A stretch of DNA of 64,000 bases from assembly GCA_040220135.1 (NCBI GenBank), contig JAVJTT010000021.1, positions 248,001-312,000 of the forward strand. The letters are read 5' to 3'. Made by a program: the position numbers and the translations under genes. This stretch comes from CAJXMH01 sp040220135 (lineage in GTDB: Bacteria > Bacteroidota > Bacteroidia > Flavobacteriales_E > Vicingaceae). The notes under the pieces were generated by a model, which was given only the letters and a program-made list of their open reading frames with translations, searched no databases and was not told the origin of the DNA. Every line of letters starts with the position of its first letter. Within the stretch, counting starts at the first letter, position 1. Shown piece after piece: positions 50,227 to 59,148 of the stretch.

Positions 50227-51852
50227 ATGATAGAAGCACAGAATGTATCTCTACAATACGGAAAAAGAGTTTTATTTGATGAGGTAAACATCAAATTTAC
50301 CGATGATAATTGTTACGGAATTATAGGTGCCAACGGTGCCGGTAAATCGACATTTTTAAAGATCCTTTCTGGTGAGATTGATCCCAACTCCGGTTTTGTA
50401 AAAATGGAGCCCGGAAAAAGAATGGCAGTTCTAAGTCAGAACCACTATGCTTTTGATGAGCATACGGTATTAAATACCGTTATTATGGGTCACCAAAAGT
50501 TGTGGGAGATCATGCAAGAAAAAGATGCCATTTATGCCAAACCTGATTTCTCAGAAGAAGATGGAATAAAAGCGTCAGAATTAGAAGCTGAATTTGCCGA
50601 AATGGATGGCTGGAATGCAGAGGCCGACGCAGCTGCTCTATTAAGTGGATTGGGAATAGAAGAAGCTGATCATTACAAACAAATGAGTGAGATCAGTGGC
50701 AATCAAAAAGTGAGGGTGCTTTTGGCTCAGGCCTTGTTTGGTAATCCTGATGTGCTTATTCTAGATGAGCCCACCAACGACTTAGACATTAAATCGATCA
50801 GTTGGTTAGAAGACTTCTTGTTGGATTTTAAAAATACCGTCATCGTGGTTTCTCACGACCGTCACTTTTTAGATACAGTTTGCACCCACATTGTTGATAT
50901 TGATTTCGGTAAATTAACCGAGTTCTCAGGAAACTACTCCTTTTGGTATGAGTCTTCTCAACTCGCATTAAGACAAAGACAAAACCAGAACAAGAAAGCA
51001 GAAGCCAAGAAAAAGGAATTGCAAGAGTTTGTGGCCCGTTTTAGCGCCAATGCTTCTAAATCTAAACAAGCAACCAGTAGAAAAAAATTATTGGACAAGA
51101 TCAACGTAGAAGACATTAAGCCTTCTTCTCGTCGTTACCCCGGTATTATATGGACCCAAGAGAGAGAAGCCGGAAATCAGCTTCTACACGTTGAGAACAT
51201 GAGTTATCAGGACAAAGATGGCAATTGGTTATTCAAAGACTTGAACTTGAATGTGAGCAATGATGATAAAATTGCCATTCTTGGAAATTCTCGTGCAGTG
51301 AGCGCTTTCTTTGAGATCATTAATGGTAAGCTAGAACCTACAGACGGAGAATATCACTACGGACAAACCATTTCTACCGCCTACTTGCCTTCAGACAATG
51401 CAGCGTTTTTTAAAGATGACATCAATTTGATCGATTGGCTCAGACAATACACTACAAACGATGAAGCAAAAGATGAAGTATTTATCCGTGGCTTCTTGGG
51501 TAAGATGTTGTTTTCCGGTGAAGAAGTCCTGAAATCTGCCAAAGTGCTTTCTGGGGGAGAGAAAATGCGCTGTATGCTATCTAAAATGATGCAAGCTGAA
51601 GCAAACTTCTTAATGTTTGATGAGCCCACCAATCACTTAGACTTAGAGTCGATTACAGCCTTGAACAACTCCTTAATTGAGTTTAAGGGTACGATCTTGT
51701 TTACTTCTCATGACCACACATTTACCCACACCATTGCCAATAGAATTGTGGAGATAGGACCCAACGGAATGTTGGATAAGCACACCACCTATGATGAGTA
51801 TTTGGCTAATGAGAAGATCGAAACGCAGCGAAACGACTTGGAGCTAGTTTAA
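50227..51852 (+). CDS. ABC-F ATPase (YbiT/EttA-like)
   Basis: This 541-residue protein has two ABC domains: the first with GIIGANGAGKSTFLKI, signature EISGNQKVRVLLAQ, Walker B VLILDEPTNDLD; the second with AILGNSRAVSAF (degenerate Walker A), KVLSGGEKMRCML, and FLMFDEPTNHLD. A charged linker at about 240-300 (QNKKAEAKKKELQEFVARFSANASKSKQATSRKKLL) is the P-site tRNA interaction motif region. The second Walker A lacks the GxGKS/T lysine (GNSRAVSA), a notable departure. ABC-F proteins act on the ribosome. It converges with the GDPD gene, with a 9-bp overlap. Confidence 0.92.
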   Translation: MIEAQNVSLQYGKRVLFDEVNIKFTDDNCYGIIGANGAGKSTFLKILSGEIDPNSGFVKMEPGKRMAVLSQNHYAFDEHTVLNTVIMGHQKLWEIMQEKDAIYAKPDFSEEDGIKASELEAEFAEMDGWNAEADAAALLSGLGIEEADHYKQMSEISGNQKVRVLLAQALFGNPDVLILDEPTNDLDIKSISWLEDFLLDFKNTVIVVSHDRHFLDTVCTHIVDIDFGKLTEFSGNYSFWYESSQLALRQRQNQNKKAEAKKKELQEFVARFSANASKSKQATSRKKLLDKINVEDIKPSSRRYPGIIWTQEREAGNQLLHVENMSYQDKDGNWLFKDLNLNVSNDDKIAILGNSRAVSAFFEIINGKLEPTDGEYHYGQTISTAYLPSDNAAFFKDDINLIDWLRQYTTNDEAKDEVFIRGFLGKMLFSGEEVLKSAKVLSGGEKMRCMLSKMMQAEANFLMFDEPTNHLDLESITALNNSLIEFKGTILFTSHDHTFTHTIANRIVEIGPNGMLDKHTTYDEYLANEKIETQRNDLELV

Positions 51853-52734
51853 AAGCTCGATTAAAGCACTTAAATTATCCGTCTGCACAATATCGGGATT
51901 CAATTCTAGGAGTTTTTTATTCCCTGATTTACTCTTGGCACCAAAGGTGATAATTTGAATTCCTGCCTGATGCGCTTTTTTAACTTTTTCAGCGCTAAGC
52001 AAGCGAGGCTTTACCGTTAAGTAATCAACTTTATGCTCAATAGCCCATGCTAAGTCAGCTTCAAAATCACTTATTACTTCTAAAGATAAGTGGTAAGGAG
52101 AGTTTAAATTACGTGCTATGAGTATTGACTCTTTCGTTACACTAATCAACAAGAGCTTTTCCTTTGGAATGGAATAACGACTTAGTGTTTGATGTAAGGT
52201 GGGCAAAAAAGCCTGCTCGTACTTCAAGTTAGCCGCCAACTGATTGCAATTGCTGTAAGTTCTCATGTCCAAATGCAGATAGGGAAACTTTTCGAGGGTT
52301 AAAAAGTAGGTTAAGAGTTCCTCTAAACTTAGAATGCGTTCATTCTGAAACCAATTAAAGGGCCATTCTAGTTGATAAGAAAGTCCCTTGACTTCGTTAA
52401 AGGAACGTTCTGAGATACAACCATCTAAATCTGTCAGACTTGATAATTCATTGTCGTGATACAAGACAAATTTGCCATCTCTTGTCATTTGTAAATCCAC
52501 TTCAATGCCGTCTACCCCTTCTTCCGCTAAAGCTTTCTTTATTGACCCTAAACTATTTGCCGGTAAAGCTTGAAAGGGCAGCCAGCGTTTAAAACCGGAG
52601 CCTCCATGCCCAATCTTTAATACCTCACCATCGGAAAGGTTTTCTACTTGACCTTTATCAAAGTCTATACAAGCTGAAAAGAGGATGGTAAGGAATAAGA
52701 AAAGAAGAAACTTTAAGCTATTGAATTGGTGCAT
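51844..52734 (-). CDS. Glycerophosphodiester phosphodiesterase-like lipoprotein
   Basis: This 296-residue protein has a lipoprotein signal (LLFLFLTILFSAC, Cys 22) and a GDPD fold: IGHGGSGFKRWLPFQALPANSLGSIKKALAEEGVDGIEVDLQMTRDGKFVLYHDNEL, with the conserved HG, ExD and HD residues. The usual N-terminal HRG reads HGG here. It would split glycerophosphodiesters at the cell envelope. An exact promoter box lies at 52758-52765. Confidence 0.87.
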   Translation of the reverse strand: MHQFNSLKFLLFLFLTILFSACIDFDKGQVENLSDGEVLKIGHGGSGFKRWLPFQALPANSLGSIKKALAEEGVDGIEVDLQMTRDGKFVLYHDNELSSLTDLDGCISERSFNEVKGLSYQLEWPFNWFQNERILSLEELLTYFLTLEKFPYLHLDMRTYSNCNQLAANLKYEQAFLPTLHQTLSRYSIPKEKLLLISVTKESILIARNLNSPYHLSLEVISDFEADLAWAIEHKVDYLTVKPRLLSAEKVKKAHQAGIQIITFGAKSKSGNKKLLELNPDIVQTDNLSALIELLN

Positions 52735-52757
52735 TAATCAGTAAAAAATTTGTTCTT

Positions 52758-52765
52758 CAAAGATA
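52758..52765 (-). promoter_or_regulatory. -7 promoter box for the GDPD lipoprotein
   Basis: The reverse strand reads TATCTTTG, an exact TAnnTTTG, 23 nt before the ATG at 52734. Confidence 0.55.
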
Positions 52766-52794
52766 CTGAGGCAATTCTTCTAAAAAGTAGTGGA

Positions 52795-52822
52795 ACAAAA
52801 AAAATCCCGCCAAGGCGAGATT
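52795..52822 (-). terminator. Rho-independent terminator after typA
   Basis: On the reverse strand AATCTCGCC and GGCGGGATT form a stem (one G-T pair) with a very short loop, followed by a run of eight T's, about 30 bp after the typA stop codon. Confidence 0.8.
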
Positions 52823-52853
52823 CTTTTCATTTTTAAATTACTTGTTTCAACTT

Positions 52854-54650
52854 TTAAGTCTTGCTCGCTCTTTTACGATCGGTTTCGTTCAATAAAACCT
52901 TTCTAACTCTTAAAGACTTTGGTGTTACTTCTACGTACTCATCTTTTTGAATGTACTCAAGAGCTTCTTCTAAAGAGAATTTAATGGCCGGTGCAATTTT
53001 AACCTTGTCGTCTGCCCCCGAAGAACGCATGTTCGACATTTTCTTGGTTTTGGTAATGTTGATCACCAAATCACCGGCTCTGTTGTTTTCTCCCACTACC
53101 TGTCCGCCATAAATATCTTCATTTGGGTCTACAAAGAATTTTCCTCTATCCTGTAAGTTGCTTAGTGAATAAGGGATTGCTTTCCCTTGCTCCATGGAGA
53201 TCAAAGAACCGTTTTGTCTACCCGGTATAACTCCTTTAAAGGGCTGAAATTCTTTAAAGCGATGCGACATGATGGCTTCTCCAGCAGTAGCGGTCAATAA
53301 GGAGTTTCTCAAACCAATAATCCCTCTAGAAGGAATTTCAAACTCTAAGATCATGCGATCTCCTTTAGGTTCCATGTTTAGCATTTCCCCTTTTCGCTGG
53401 TTCACCATTTCAATGGCTTTTCCGCTTACCGTTTCAGGAAGGTCAATGGTTAATTCCTCAACCGGCTCGTGTTTTTGACCGTCTATTTCTTTAATAATTA
53501 CCTGAGGCTGTCCAATTTGCAATTCATAGCCTTCTCTGCGCATGGTTTCAATCAATACTGAAAGGTGCAATACTCCACGACCAAATACATTAAATGAATC
53601 AGCAGAACCGGTTTCTTCAACTCTTAAAGCCAAGTTTCTCTCCAGCTCTTTTACCAAACGATCATTAATGTGTCTAGAGGTAACAAACTTTCCTTCTTTA
53701 CCAAAGAATGGAGAATCGTTAATGGTGAACAGCATACTCATGGTAGGTTCATCAATGGCAATGCTAGGCAATGCTTCCGGATTTTCAATGTCGGCAATGG
53801 TATCGCCGATGTCAAAACTTTCTAATCCAACTACGGCACAAATGTCGCCTGCCTTAACTTCATCAACTTTGGCTTTCCCTAGGCCTTCGAAAACGTATAG
53901 CTCTTTTACTTTAGATTTTAGTTGCTTGCCATCTCTTTTTACCAGCATAATTTGCTGACCGGTTTTTAGACTTCCTCTTTGCAAACGACCAATAGCAATT
54001 CTTCCGATAAAAGAAGAAAAATCTAAGGAAGTGATTAACATTTGGGTGTTACCCTCTTCCGGTTGTGGAGCCGGTATGTGCTCCATAATTGATTCCATCA
54101 AGGGGGTTATGTCTTCTGTAGGATTTTTGTAATCGTCGCTCATCCATCCATTCTTAGCTGAACCGTAAATGGTTGGAAAGTCTAATTGCTCTTCCGTAGC
54201 ACCTAAATTAAACATCAAGTCAAATACTTTTTCTTGCGCAATATCAGGTGTACAATTGGGCTTGTCCACTTTGTTCACCACAACAATAGGCTTTAAGCCA
54301 AGGTTAATGGCTTTTTGCAGCACAAAACGGGTTTGAGGCATCGGTCCTTCAAAAGCATCGACTAAAAGTAAAACGCCATCGGCCATGTTCAACACGCGCT
54401 CTACTTCACCACCAAAATCGGAGTGACCGGGAGTATCAATAATATTGATCTTAGTGTCTTTATAAAAAACAGAAACGTTTTTCGATAAAATGGTAATGCC
54501 TCGCTCCTTTTCAATGTCGTTGTTGTCCATGATAAGCTCTCCAGGGCTTTCATGATCACTAAAAAGTTTTCCTGCTAATAGCATTTTATCAACCAAAGTT
54601 GTTTTACCGTGGTCAACGTGAGCGATAATGGCGATGTTTCGAATATCCAT
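52854..54650 (-). CDS. typA: Ribosome-associated GTPase TypA/BipA
   Basis: This 598-residue translational GTPase has the BipA start MDIRNIAIIAHVDHGKTTLVDKML (G1), ERGITILSKN (G2), DTPGHSDFGGEVERVL (G3), VVNKVDKPN (G4), and the BipA-type C-terminal domain (SRGIIGLRNSLLTATAGEAIMSHRFKEF). BipA assists 50S subunit assembly and stress or cold growth. An exact promoter box lies 20 nt upstream, and a terminator follows. It is a single gene, divergent from the hydrolase operon. Confidence 0.97.
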   Translation of the reverse strand: MDIRNIAIIAHVDHGKTTLVDKMLLAGKLFSDHESPGELIMDNNDIEKERGITILSKNVSVFYKDTKINIIDTPGHSDFGGEVERVLNMADGVLLLVDAFEGPMPQTRFVLQKAINLGLKPIVVVNKVDKPNCTPDIAQEKVFDLMFNLGATEEQLDFPTIYGSAKNGWMSDDYKNPTEDITPLMESIMEHIPAPQPEEGNTQMLITSLDFSSFIGRIAIGRLQRGSLKTGQQIMLVKRDGKQLKSKVKELYVFEGLGKAKVDEVKAGDICAVVGLESFDIGDTIADIENPEALPSIAIDEPTMSMLFTINDSPFFGKEGKFVTSRHINDRLVKELERNLALRVEETGSADSFNVFGRGVLHLSVLIETMRREGYELQIGQPQVIIKEIDGQKHEPVEELTIDLPETVSGKAIEMVNQRKGEMLNMEPKGDRMILEFEIPSRGIIGLRNSLLTATAGEAIMSHRFKEFQPFKGVIPGRQNGSLISMEQGKAIPYSLSNLQDRGKFFVDPNEDIYGGQVVGENNRAGDLVINITKTKKMSNMRSSGADDKVKIAPAIKFSLEEALEYIQKDEYVEVTPKSLRVRKVLLNETDRKRASKT

Positions 54651-54670
54651 AGGTGGTGATTTTGAGGCCG

Positions 54671-54678
54671 CAAAAGTA
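54671..54678 (-). promoter_or_regulatory. -7 promoter box for typA
   Basis: The reverse strand reads TACTTTTG, an exact TAnnTTTG, 20 nt from the typA ATG at 54650. Confidence 0.62.
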
Positions 54679-54727
54679 CGTTTAAAGTTTGGTGTGATTG
54701 ACTTTTCAACCGTCTGAAAAGAATAAT

Positions 54728-54735
54728 TATGTTTG
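54728..54735 (+). promoter_or_regulatory. -7 promoter box for the hydrolase-GT-C operon
   Basis: TATGTTTG matches TAnnTTTG and covers an in-frame ATG at 54729, which makes the second ATG at 54753 the real start (17-nt leader). Confidence 0.52.
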
Positions 54736-54752
54736 TTTTAAATCTAAACGGA

Positions 54753-56099
54753 ATGAAAAAGCTATATCTAGCCTTTGTTATACTTTTCAATAGCTATTGT
54801 TCGGCGCAAACTTTAGGCGAAAAAGAAGCCAAATTAAAAGGACTTTCAAAAGAGTTTAAAATGGCTCAAGAAATGGGCGAAGAACTGATCAATCTTTTTA
54901 TTGAAGATGAAATTGAATATCTACACGAACAATTCTTTTCTGAAAGCTTAGCGGAACAATTAAGTGTAGATAAACTAGAATCTACTCGATCAAAAATTCT
55001 AAAGAAAGACGGCCAATTTGAAGGTATTTTAAGTGCTAAACTGAAAAGGAAAGCAAAGAAGCTTTATTACCTGAGAGGCTTTGCACTAGAGTCTCAAATT
55101 TACGACTTGCAATTTAGTCTAGACGAGGATGACAAGCTAACTTCTCTATTTCTTACTCAATCTGTAGAATTTCAAGAATGGCAAATGCCTGAGGATGTAG
55201 ACCTAGAAAAAATTACGATTAAGGATATTGAAGTGGGCGCTGAAAAACCTTTGTTGGGTGAGATTATTCAACCCAAAGGAATAAAAGATTTTCCTATTGT
55301 GGTGATGGTGCATGGGTCGGGGCAAAACGACATGGACGAAAGCCTGGGGCCGAATAAACTTTTTAAAGACTTGGCCTACAGCTTGGCAATGAATGGTATT
55401 GGTAGTATTCGATACAACAAACGCACCTACGAATACACCTCAGACTTGATCAAGAATTACACTAAATCAAACTTTAGAACAATAGTAGATGAAGATGCAA
55501 AATTGGCTTTAGAGTTAGCAAAAAAGAATACAGAGGGAAAAATTATTCTTTTAGGGCATAGTTTGGGTGGTCATTTAGCTCCTAGAATTATTGAAGGAGA
55601 AAAGGTGGATGGAGTAATTGTGATGGCCGGAAATTCTAGCCATCTAAAAGATCTTCTTCTGCCTCAATTTGAGTACCTCATGGAGAATGACAGTACCACT
55701 TCGATCAATCAGTTCCAACTCACCATGCTAAAAACCCAATTGAAGAACTTGAATACTGAAAACTACGACTCCTCTACGGTTGGTCCTCTTCTCCCCTTGG
55801 GTTTACCGGCCGTTTTTTGGATGGATCTTAAGAACTACAAACCGGTTAAAATAGCTAAAGATCAAAAACTCCCTTATTTGGTGATTAGTGGAGAAAGGGA
55901 TTATCAGGTTCCGCCTTCGGAAACAAAAGGATGGAGTGCCGCTTTGAACCACCCCTATTCAAAAATGAAAGTTTATCCGAAACTAAACCACATGTTTTTT
56001 GCCGGAGAAGGTTTGTGCCTTCCGGCTGAATACCAAGAAAAGGCGCATTTGGATTTAAGAGTACAATCAGATATTATCCGTTGGATCAAAGGCTTGTAA
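54753..56099 (+). CDS. Secreted alpha/beta hydrolase with DUF3887-like N-terminus
   Basis: This 448-residue protein has a signal peptide (MKKLYLAFVILFNSYCSAQ). The first domain of about 120 residues has the DUF3887-type layout (SLAEQLSVDKLESTRSKILKKDGQFEG), then an alpha/beta hydrolase fold follows with VVMVHGSGQNDMDES, the nucleophile elbow LLGHSLGGHLA (Ser), the Asp in SGERDYQVP and the His in LNHMFFAG. It may be an esterase or peptidase; its substrate is unknown. It is the first of three genes with the GT-C and YhdH genes downstream. Confidence 0.87.
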   Translation: MKKLYLAFVILFNSYCSAQTLGEKEAKLKGLSKEFKMAQEMGEELINLFIEDEIEYLHEQFFSESLAEQLSVDKLESTRSKILKKDGQFEGILSAKLKRKAKKLYYLRGFALESQIYDLQFSLDEDDKLTSLFLTQSVEFQEWQMPEDVDLEKITIKDIEVGAEKPLLGEIIQPKGIKDFPIVVMVHGSGQNDMDESLGPNKLFKDLAYSLAMNGIGSIRYNKRTYEYTSDLIKNYTKSNFRTIVDEDAKLALELAKKNTEGKIILLGHSLGGHLAPRIIEGEKVDGVIVMAGNSSHLKDLLLPQFEYLMENDSTTSINQFQLTMLKTQLKNLNTENYDSSTVGPLLPLGLPAVFWMDLKNYKPVKIAKDQKLPYLVISGERDYQVPPSETKGWSAALNHPYSKMKVYPKLNHMFFAGEGLCLPAEYQEKAHLDLRVQSDIIRWIKGL

Positions 56100-56102
56100 G
56101 GC

Positions 56103-58070
56103 ATGAATAAGCTTATCAATCACTCTTTTCCGTCTCTCTTGATCTTGCTCCTCTTCTTTTTAATCGGTGGAATTTATTTATTCGCCGATAGCATGGAACT
56201 CTACCCGAGTTTTGTGCACGCTTGGACGCAAAGTGATCGCATTGCTTTAGCCCAAAATTTTCAACAAAATGGTTTCGATTTCTTTCATCCCGCTACTTAC
56301 AACTTGCTTACCAAAGAAGGAGTTACTCAGGTCGATTTTCCCGTTCATGATTATTTAATTGCCCTCCTATCTTCCGTATTTAAAGTTGATGTTGTGAGCA
56401 CTTTTCGCTACTACAATGTAGTATACAGTATGGTGGGTCTTTACTTTTTTTACCTCAGTCTTTTACTGCTTAGTGGATCCGGTAAAAGAGCGGTATTCGG
56501 AACTTTGTTTCTGCTTACCCTTCCTTTCTTCGTCTTCTATCAGAATGGTTTTCTCCCCTCAGTTCCCTCCTTTGCTAACTTTTTAATTGGCTTGTACTTC
56601 TTTTTGAAGTTCCATAAAACGAAACAGCTAAAGAACTACAATTATGCGATTGCTTGGCTAACGCTTGCAGCCTTAAGTCGATCACCTTTTGTGGTTTTTC
56701 TTATCGCAATGCTAATCGAACGCATTTGGAATGCAGAGTCGAAAAAGAATTTCATAGGACAAGCGATGCTAGGAATTGGCATATTCATCGCTTACTTCAT
56801 TTACAATAGTTACTTAGGACGAACTTATGGAAGCATGTTTTTAGGTGAACTGCTTTATTTTGATAGCCTGGAAAGCTTTATAGAAATTACTTCTGTGGCT
56901 TGGGACCGATGGGCTGATCAGTTGCTAAGTCCTTTCCACTTTGTGGTCTTTTCTGTTCTGATCTTTTTTTACTTCAAGCAAAGAAGAATAAAGCAATTAG
57001 GTAATGCAGCACAAAGCACAAAAGCCTGGCTTTTAATCTCATTCATTGGTGTGTTGCTTTTCTTTTTGGCTATGGGAAAGCAGTTTGCCGATCATGACTA
57101 CTATTACATTGACACTTTTCTACCGCTTTTCACCCTGCTATTATTGCTTTTGCTCAGTCAAGTTCAAATTCCGAAACAATACTATACTCCATTTGCCTTG
57201 CTTTGTCTTATTTTCATTCCTTACTTTTTTTCTTATGCCCACAACATTCAAGCTGAGCGCTATACGCCTAAGTGGGATGACCGAATTCACTATGCCTACA
57301 AAAGCTATAAAAAGACCAGCCTGCAACTTAAACAATTGGGCATTGAACCGACTGATACACTACTAGAATTAGATGCCGTATCAACCAATATGCCCTATAC
57401 CCTTTGGGGAAATAAAGGTTACACCTTACTGAACAGCGGTGAAGATACCGTGCGCTCAGGCTTGCAGAAAAACTTTGACTTTGCTTTTATGGTAGACTCT
57501 AGTTTTCGATTAGACAGTTGGCAAGACTTCCCTGAAATAGTATATCACCTTGATTACTATTCCGGAAACGAAGAAATTAGCTTTTATACAAAAAGTAAGG
57601 ATACTAGCGGTATTTCATTCTTTGATAATTTAATTTATCATGGAACTGCAGACTTTGATGCTAAACTAGCATTAGATAGCGCTTCGCTTTCTTGGATGAA
57701 AACTGAGCAGGTTGATGATAAGCATGGACAATCTTATTATGCACCCAAGAACTATGAGTACTTCTTAAGCACCAAAATAAAAGCCGAAGCTATTCTTCAA
57801 AATAAGCCGGTTTACGTATTGATAGAAGCCGACTATTACCTGCCTGAAGATACTACTAAAATGCAATTGATCGTAAGTCATGGGGATTACTATGCTGCTC
57901 ACTATTTAGAGTCACAGATCAATCAAGTTGGAAAGTGGCAATCTTACCTCTACCGAAATAAGATAAGTCCAGAGAAACTGAATCAGAACGAAGAATTTTC
58001 CCTTTATTTCTGGAATCCCAAACAAGATGAAATTTACCTAGACAATCTAAATATTATCGTATACCAATGA
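56103..58070 (+). CDS. GT-C-fold membrane glycosyltransferase-like protein
   Basis: This 655-residue protein has about 11 membrane helices to residue 410 and a C-terminal soluble domain of about 240 residues. The first periplasmic loop has SFVHAWTQSDRIALAQNFQQNGFDFFHPATYNL and TQVDFPVHDYLIALL, a pattern I recall for a family of Bacteroidota GT-C enzymes. It would transfer sugars from lipid carriers. It follows the hydrolase gene by 3 bp and overlaps the YhdH gene by 4 bp. Confidence 0.72.
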   Translation: MNKLINHSFPSLLILLLFFLIGGIYLFADSMELYPSFVHAWTQSDRIALAQNFQQNGFDFFHPATYNLLTKEGVTQVDFPVHDYLIALLSSVFKVDVVSTFRYYNVVYSMVGLYFFYLSLLLLSGSGKRAVFGTLFLLTLPFFVFYQNGFLPSVPSFANFLIGLYFFLKFHKTKQLKNYNYAIAWLTLAALSRSPFVVFLIAMLIERIWNAESKKNFIGQAMLGIGIFIAYFIYNSYLGRTYGSMFLGELLYFDSLESFIEITSVAWDRWADQLLSPFHFVVFSVLIFFYFKQRRIKQLGNAAQSTKAWLLISFIGVLLFFLAMGKQFADHDYYYIDTFLPLFTLLLLLLLSQVQIPKQYYTPFALLCLIFIPYFFSYAHNIQAERYTPKWDDRIHYAYKSYKKTSLQLKQLGIEPTDTLLELDAVSTNMPYTLWGNKGYTLLNSGEDTVRSGLQKNFDFAFMVDSSFRLDSWQDFPEIVYHLDYYSGNEEISFYTKSKDTSGISFFDNLIYHGTADFDAKLALDSASLSWMKTEQVDDKHGQSYYAPKNYEYFLSTKIKAEAILQNKPVYVLIEADYYLPEDTTKMQLIVSHGDYYAAHYLESQINQVGKWQSYLYRNKISPEKLNQNEEFSLYFWNPKQDEIYLDNLNIIVYQ

Positions 58071-59068
58071 GTGAAGTAACATCATATAAGGCTTTTGTAG
58101 TCAGAGAAAAAGAGGATGGCTCATTCTCTAGAAAAATAGAAGATAAAACCATTGAAGAATTACCGGCCGGCGAAGTTTTAATTCAAGTAAAATACGCTGC
58201 ATTAAATTACAAAGATGCATTGTCAGCCTCAGGGCATAAAGGCATAACAAGGCAATACCCTCATGTGCCTGGGGTTGATGCTTGCGGACAGGTGGTAAAT
58301 AGTAAAAGCAAGGACTTTCAAGCTGGTGATGAAGTAATTGTGACCTCTTATGATTTTGGGATGAACACTTCCGGTGGCTTTCAAGAATACATTCGCGTTC
58401 CTGCGGCATGGCCAGTGAAATTACCTAAAGGCCTTAGCCTAGAAGAAAGTATGGTTTTAGGAACTGGTGGTTTTACAGCTGCCCTCTCACTTTACAAAAT
58501 GGAGCAATGTGGCCAAAGGCCCGAAATGGGTCCTATCTTAGTGACAGGCTCAACAGGTGGGGTTGGCAGCATGGCAGTTGCCATTTTAGCTTTAAACAAT
58601 TATGAAGTAATTGCAGCGACTGGCAAAACTTCGGCACATGCCTATTTGAAAGAATTGGGAGCATCAAAGATCGTTAGTCGTGAAGAAGTAGATGACCAAA
58701 GCGGACGTCCCTTACTTCGCAGTCAATGGGCTGGTGCTATTGACACAGTTGGCGACAATACTTTAGCTACTTGCATAAAAGCTTGTGACAGAAATGGCAG
58801 TGTAGCGGTTTGCGGTTTGGTTGCCTCTCCTAAAATTGAAACTACGGTCTACCCTTTCATCTTAAATGGCGTGAATTTACTTGGAATTGAAACCGCAGAA
58901 ACGCCTAGAGAGATTCGACTGAAGATCTGGGAACTTTTAGCTACGAAATGGAAACCCAAAAGTCACCTCTCAAATATTAAAAAAATAATTGGCTTGGAAG
59001 AAGTTGAAAGTCATATACAGCAAATGTTAGACGGGCAATCAAAAGGTCGTGTTGTCGTTAAATTTTAA
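58067..59068 (+). CDS. YhdH/YhfP (AcuI)-type NADPH oxidoreductase
   Basis: This 333-residue medium-chain dehydrogenase has an N-terminal GroES-like fold (VLIQVKYAALNYKDALSASGHKGITRQYPHVPGVDACGQV) and a Rossmann site TGSTGGVGSMAVAIL. The block FILNGVNLLGIETAETP and the absence of zinc-binding cysteines match acrylyl-CoA reductase AcuI/YhdH. It reduces acrylyl-CoA or quinones with NADPH. Its start overlaps the GT-C gene by 4 bp, an unexpected pairing. Confidence 0.93.
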   Translation: MSEVTSYKAFVVREKEDGSFSRKIEDKTIEELPAGEVLIQVKYAALNYKDALSASGHKGITRQYPHVPGVDACGQVVNSKSKDFQAGDEVIVTSYDFGMNTSGGFQEYIRVPAAWPVKLPKGLSLEESMVLGTGGFTAALSLYKMEQCGQRPEMGPILVTGSTGGVGSMAVAILALNNYEVIAATGKTSAHAYLKELGASKIVSREEVDDQSGRPLLRSQWAGAIDTVGDNTLATCIKACDRNGSVAVCGLVASPKIETTVYPFILNGVNLLGIETAETPREIRLKIWELLATKWKPKSHLSNIKKIIGLEEVESHIQQMLDGQSKGRVVVKF

Positions 59069-59148
59069 GTTATGTTCAACTATTTTAACTATTTATTAAA
59101 CAATTATTAAGTCTTGTGGTTTCTTCTGGAAACTATAAACTAAATCTT

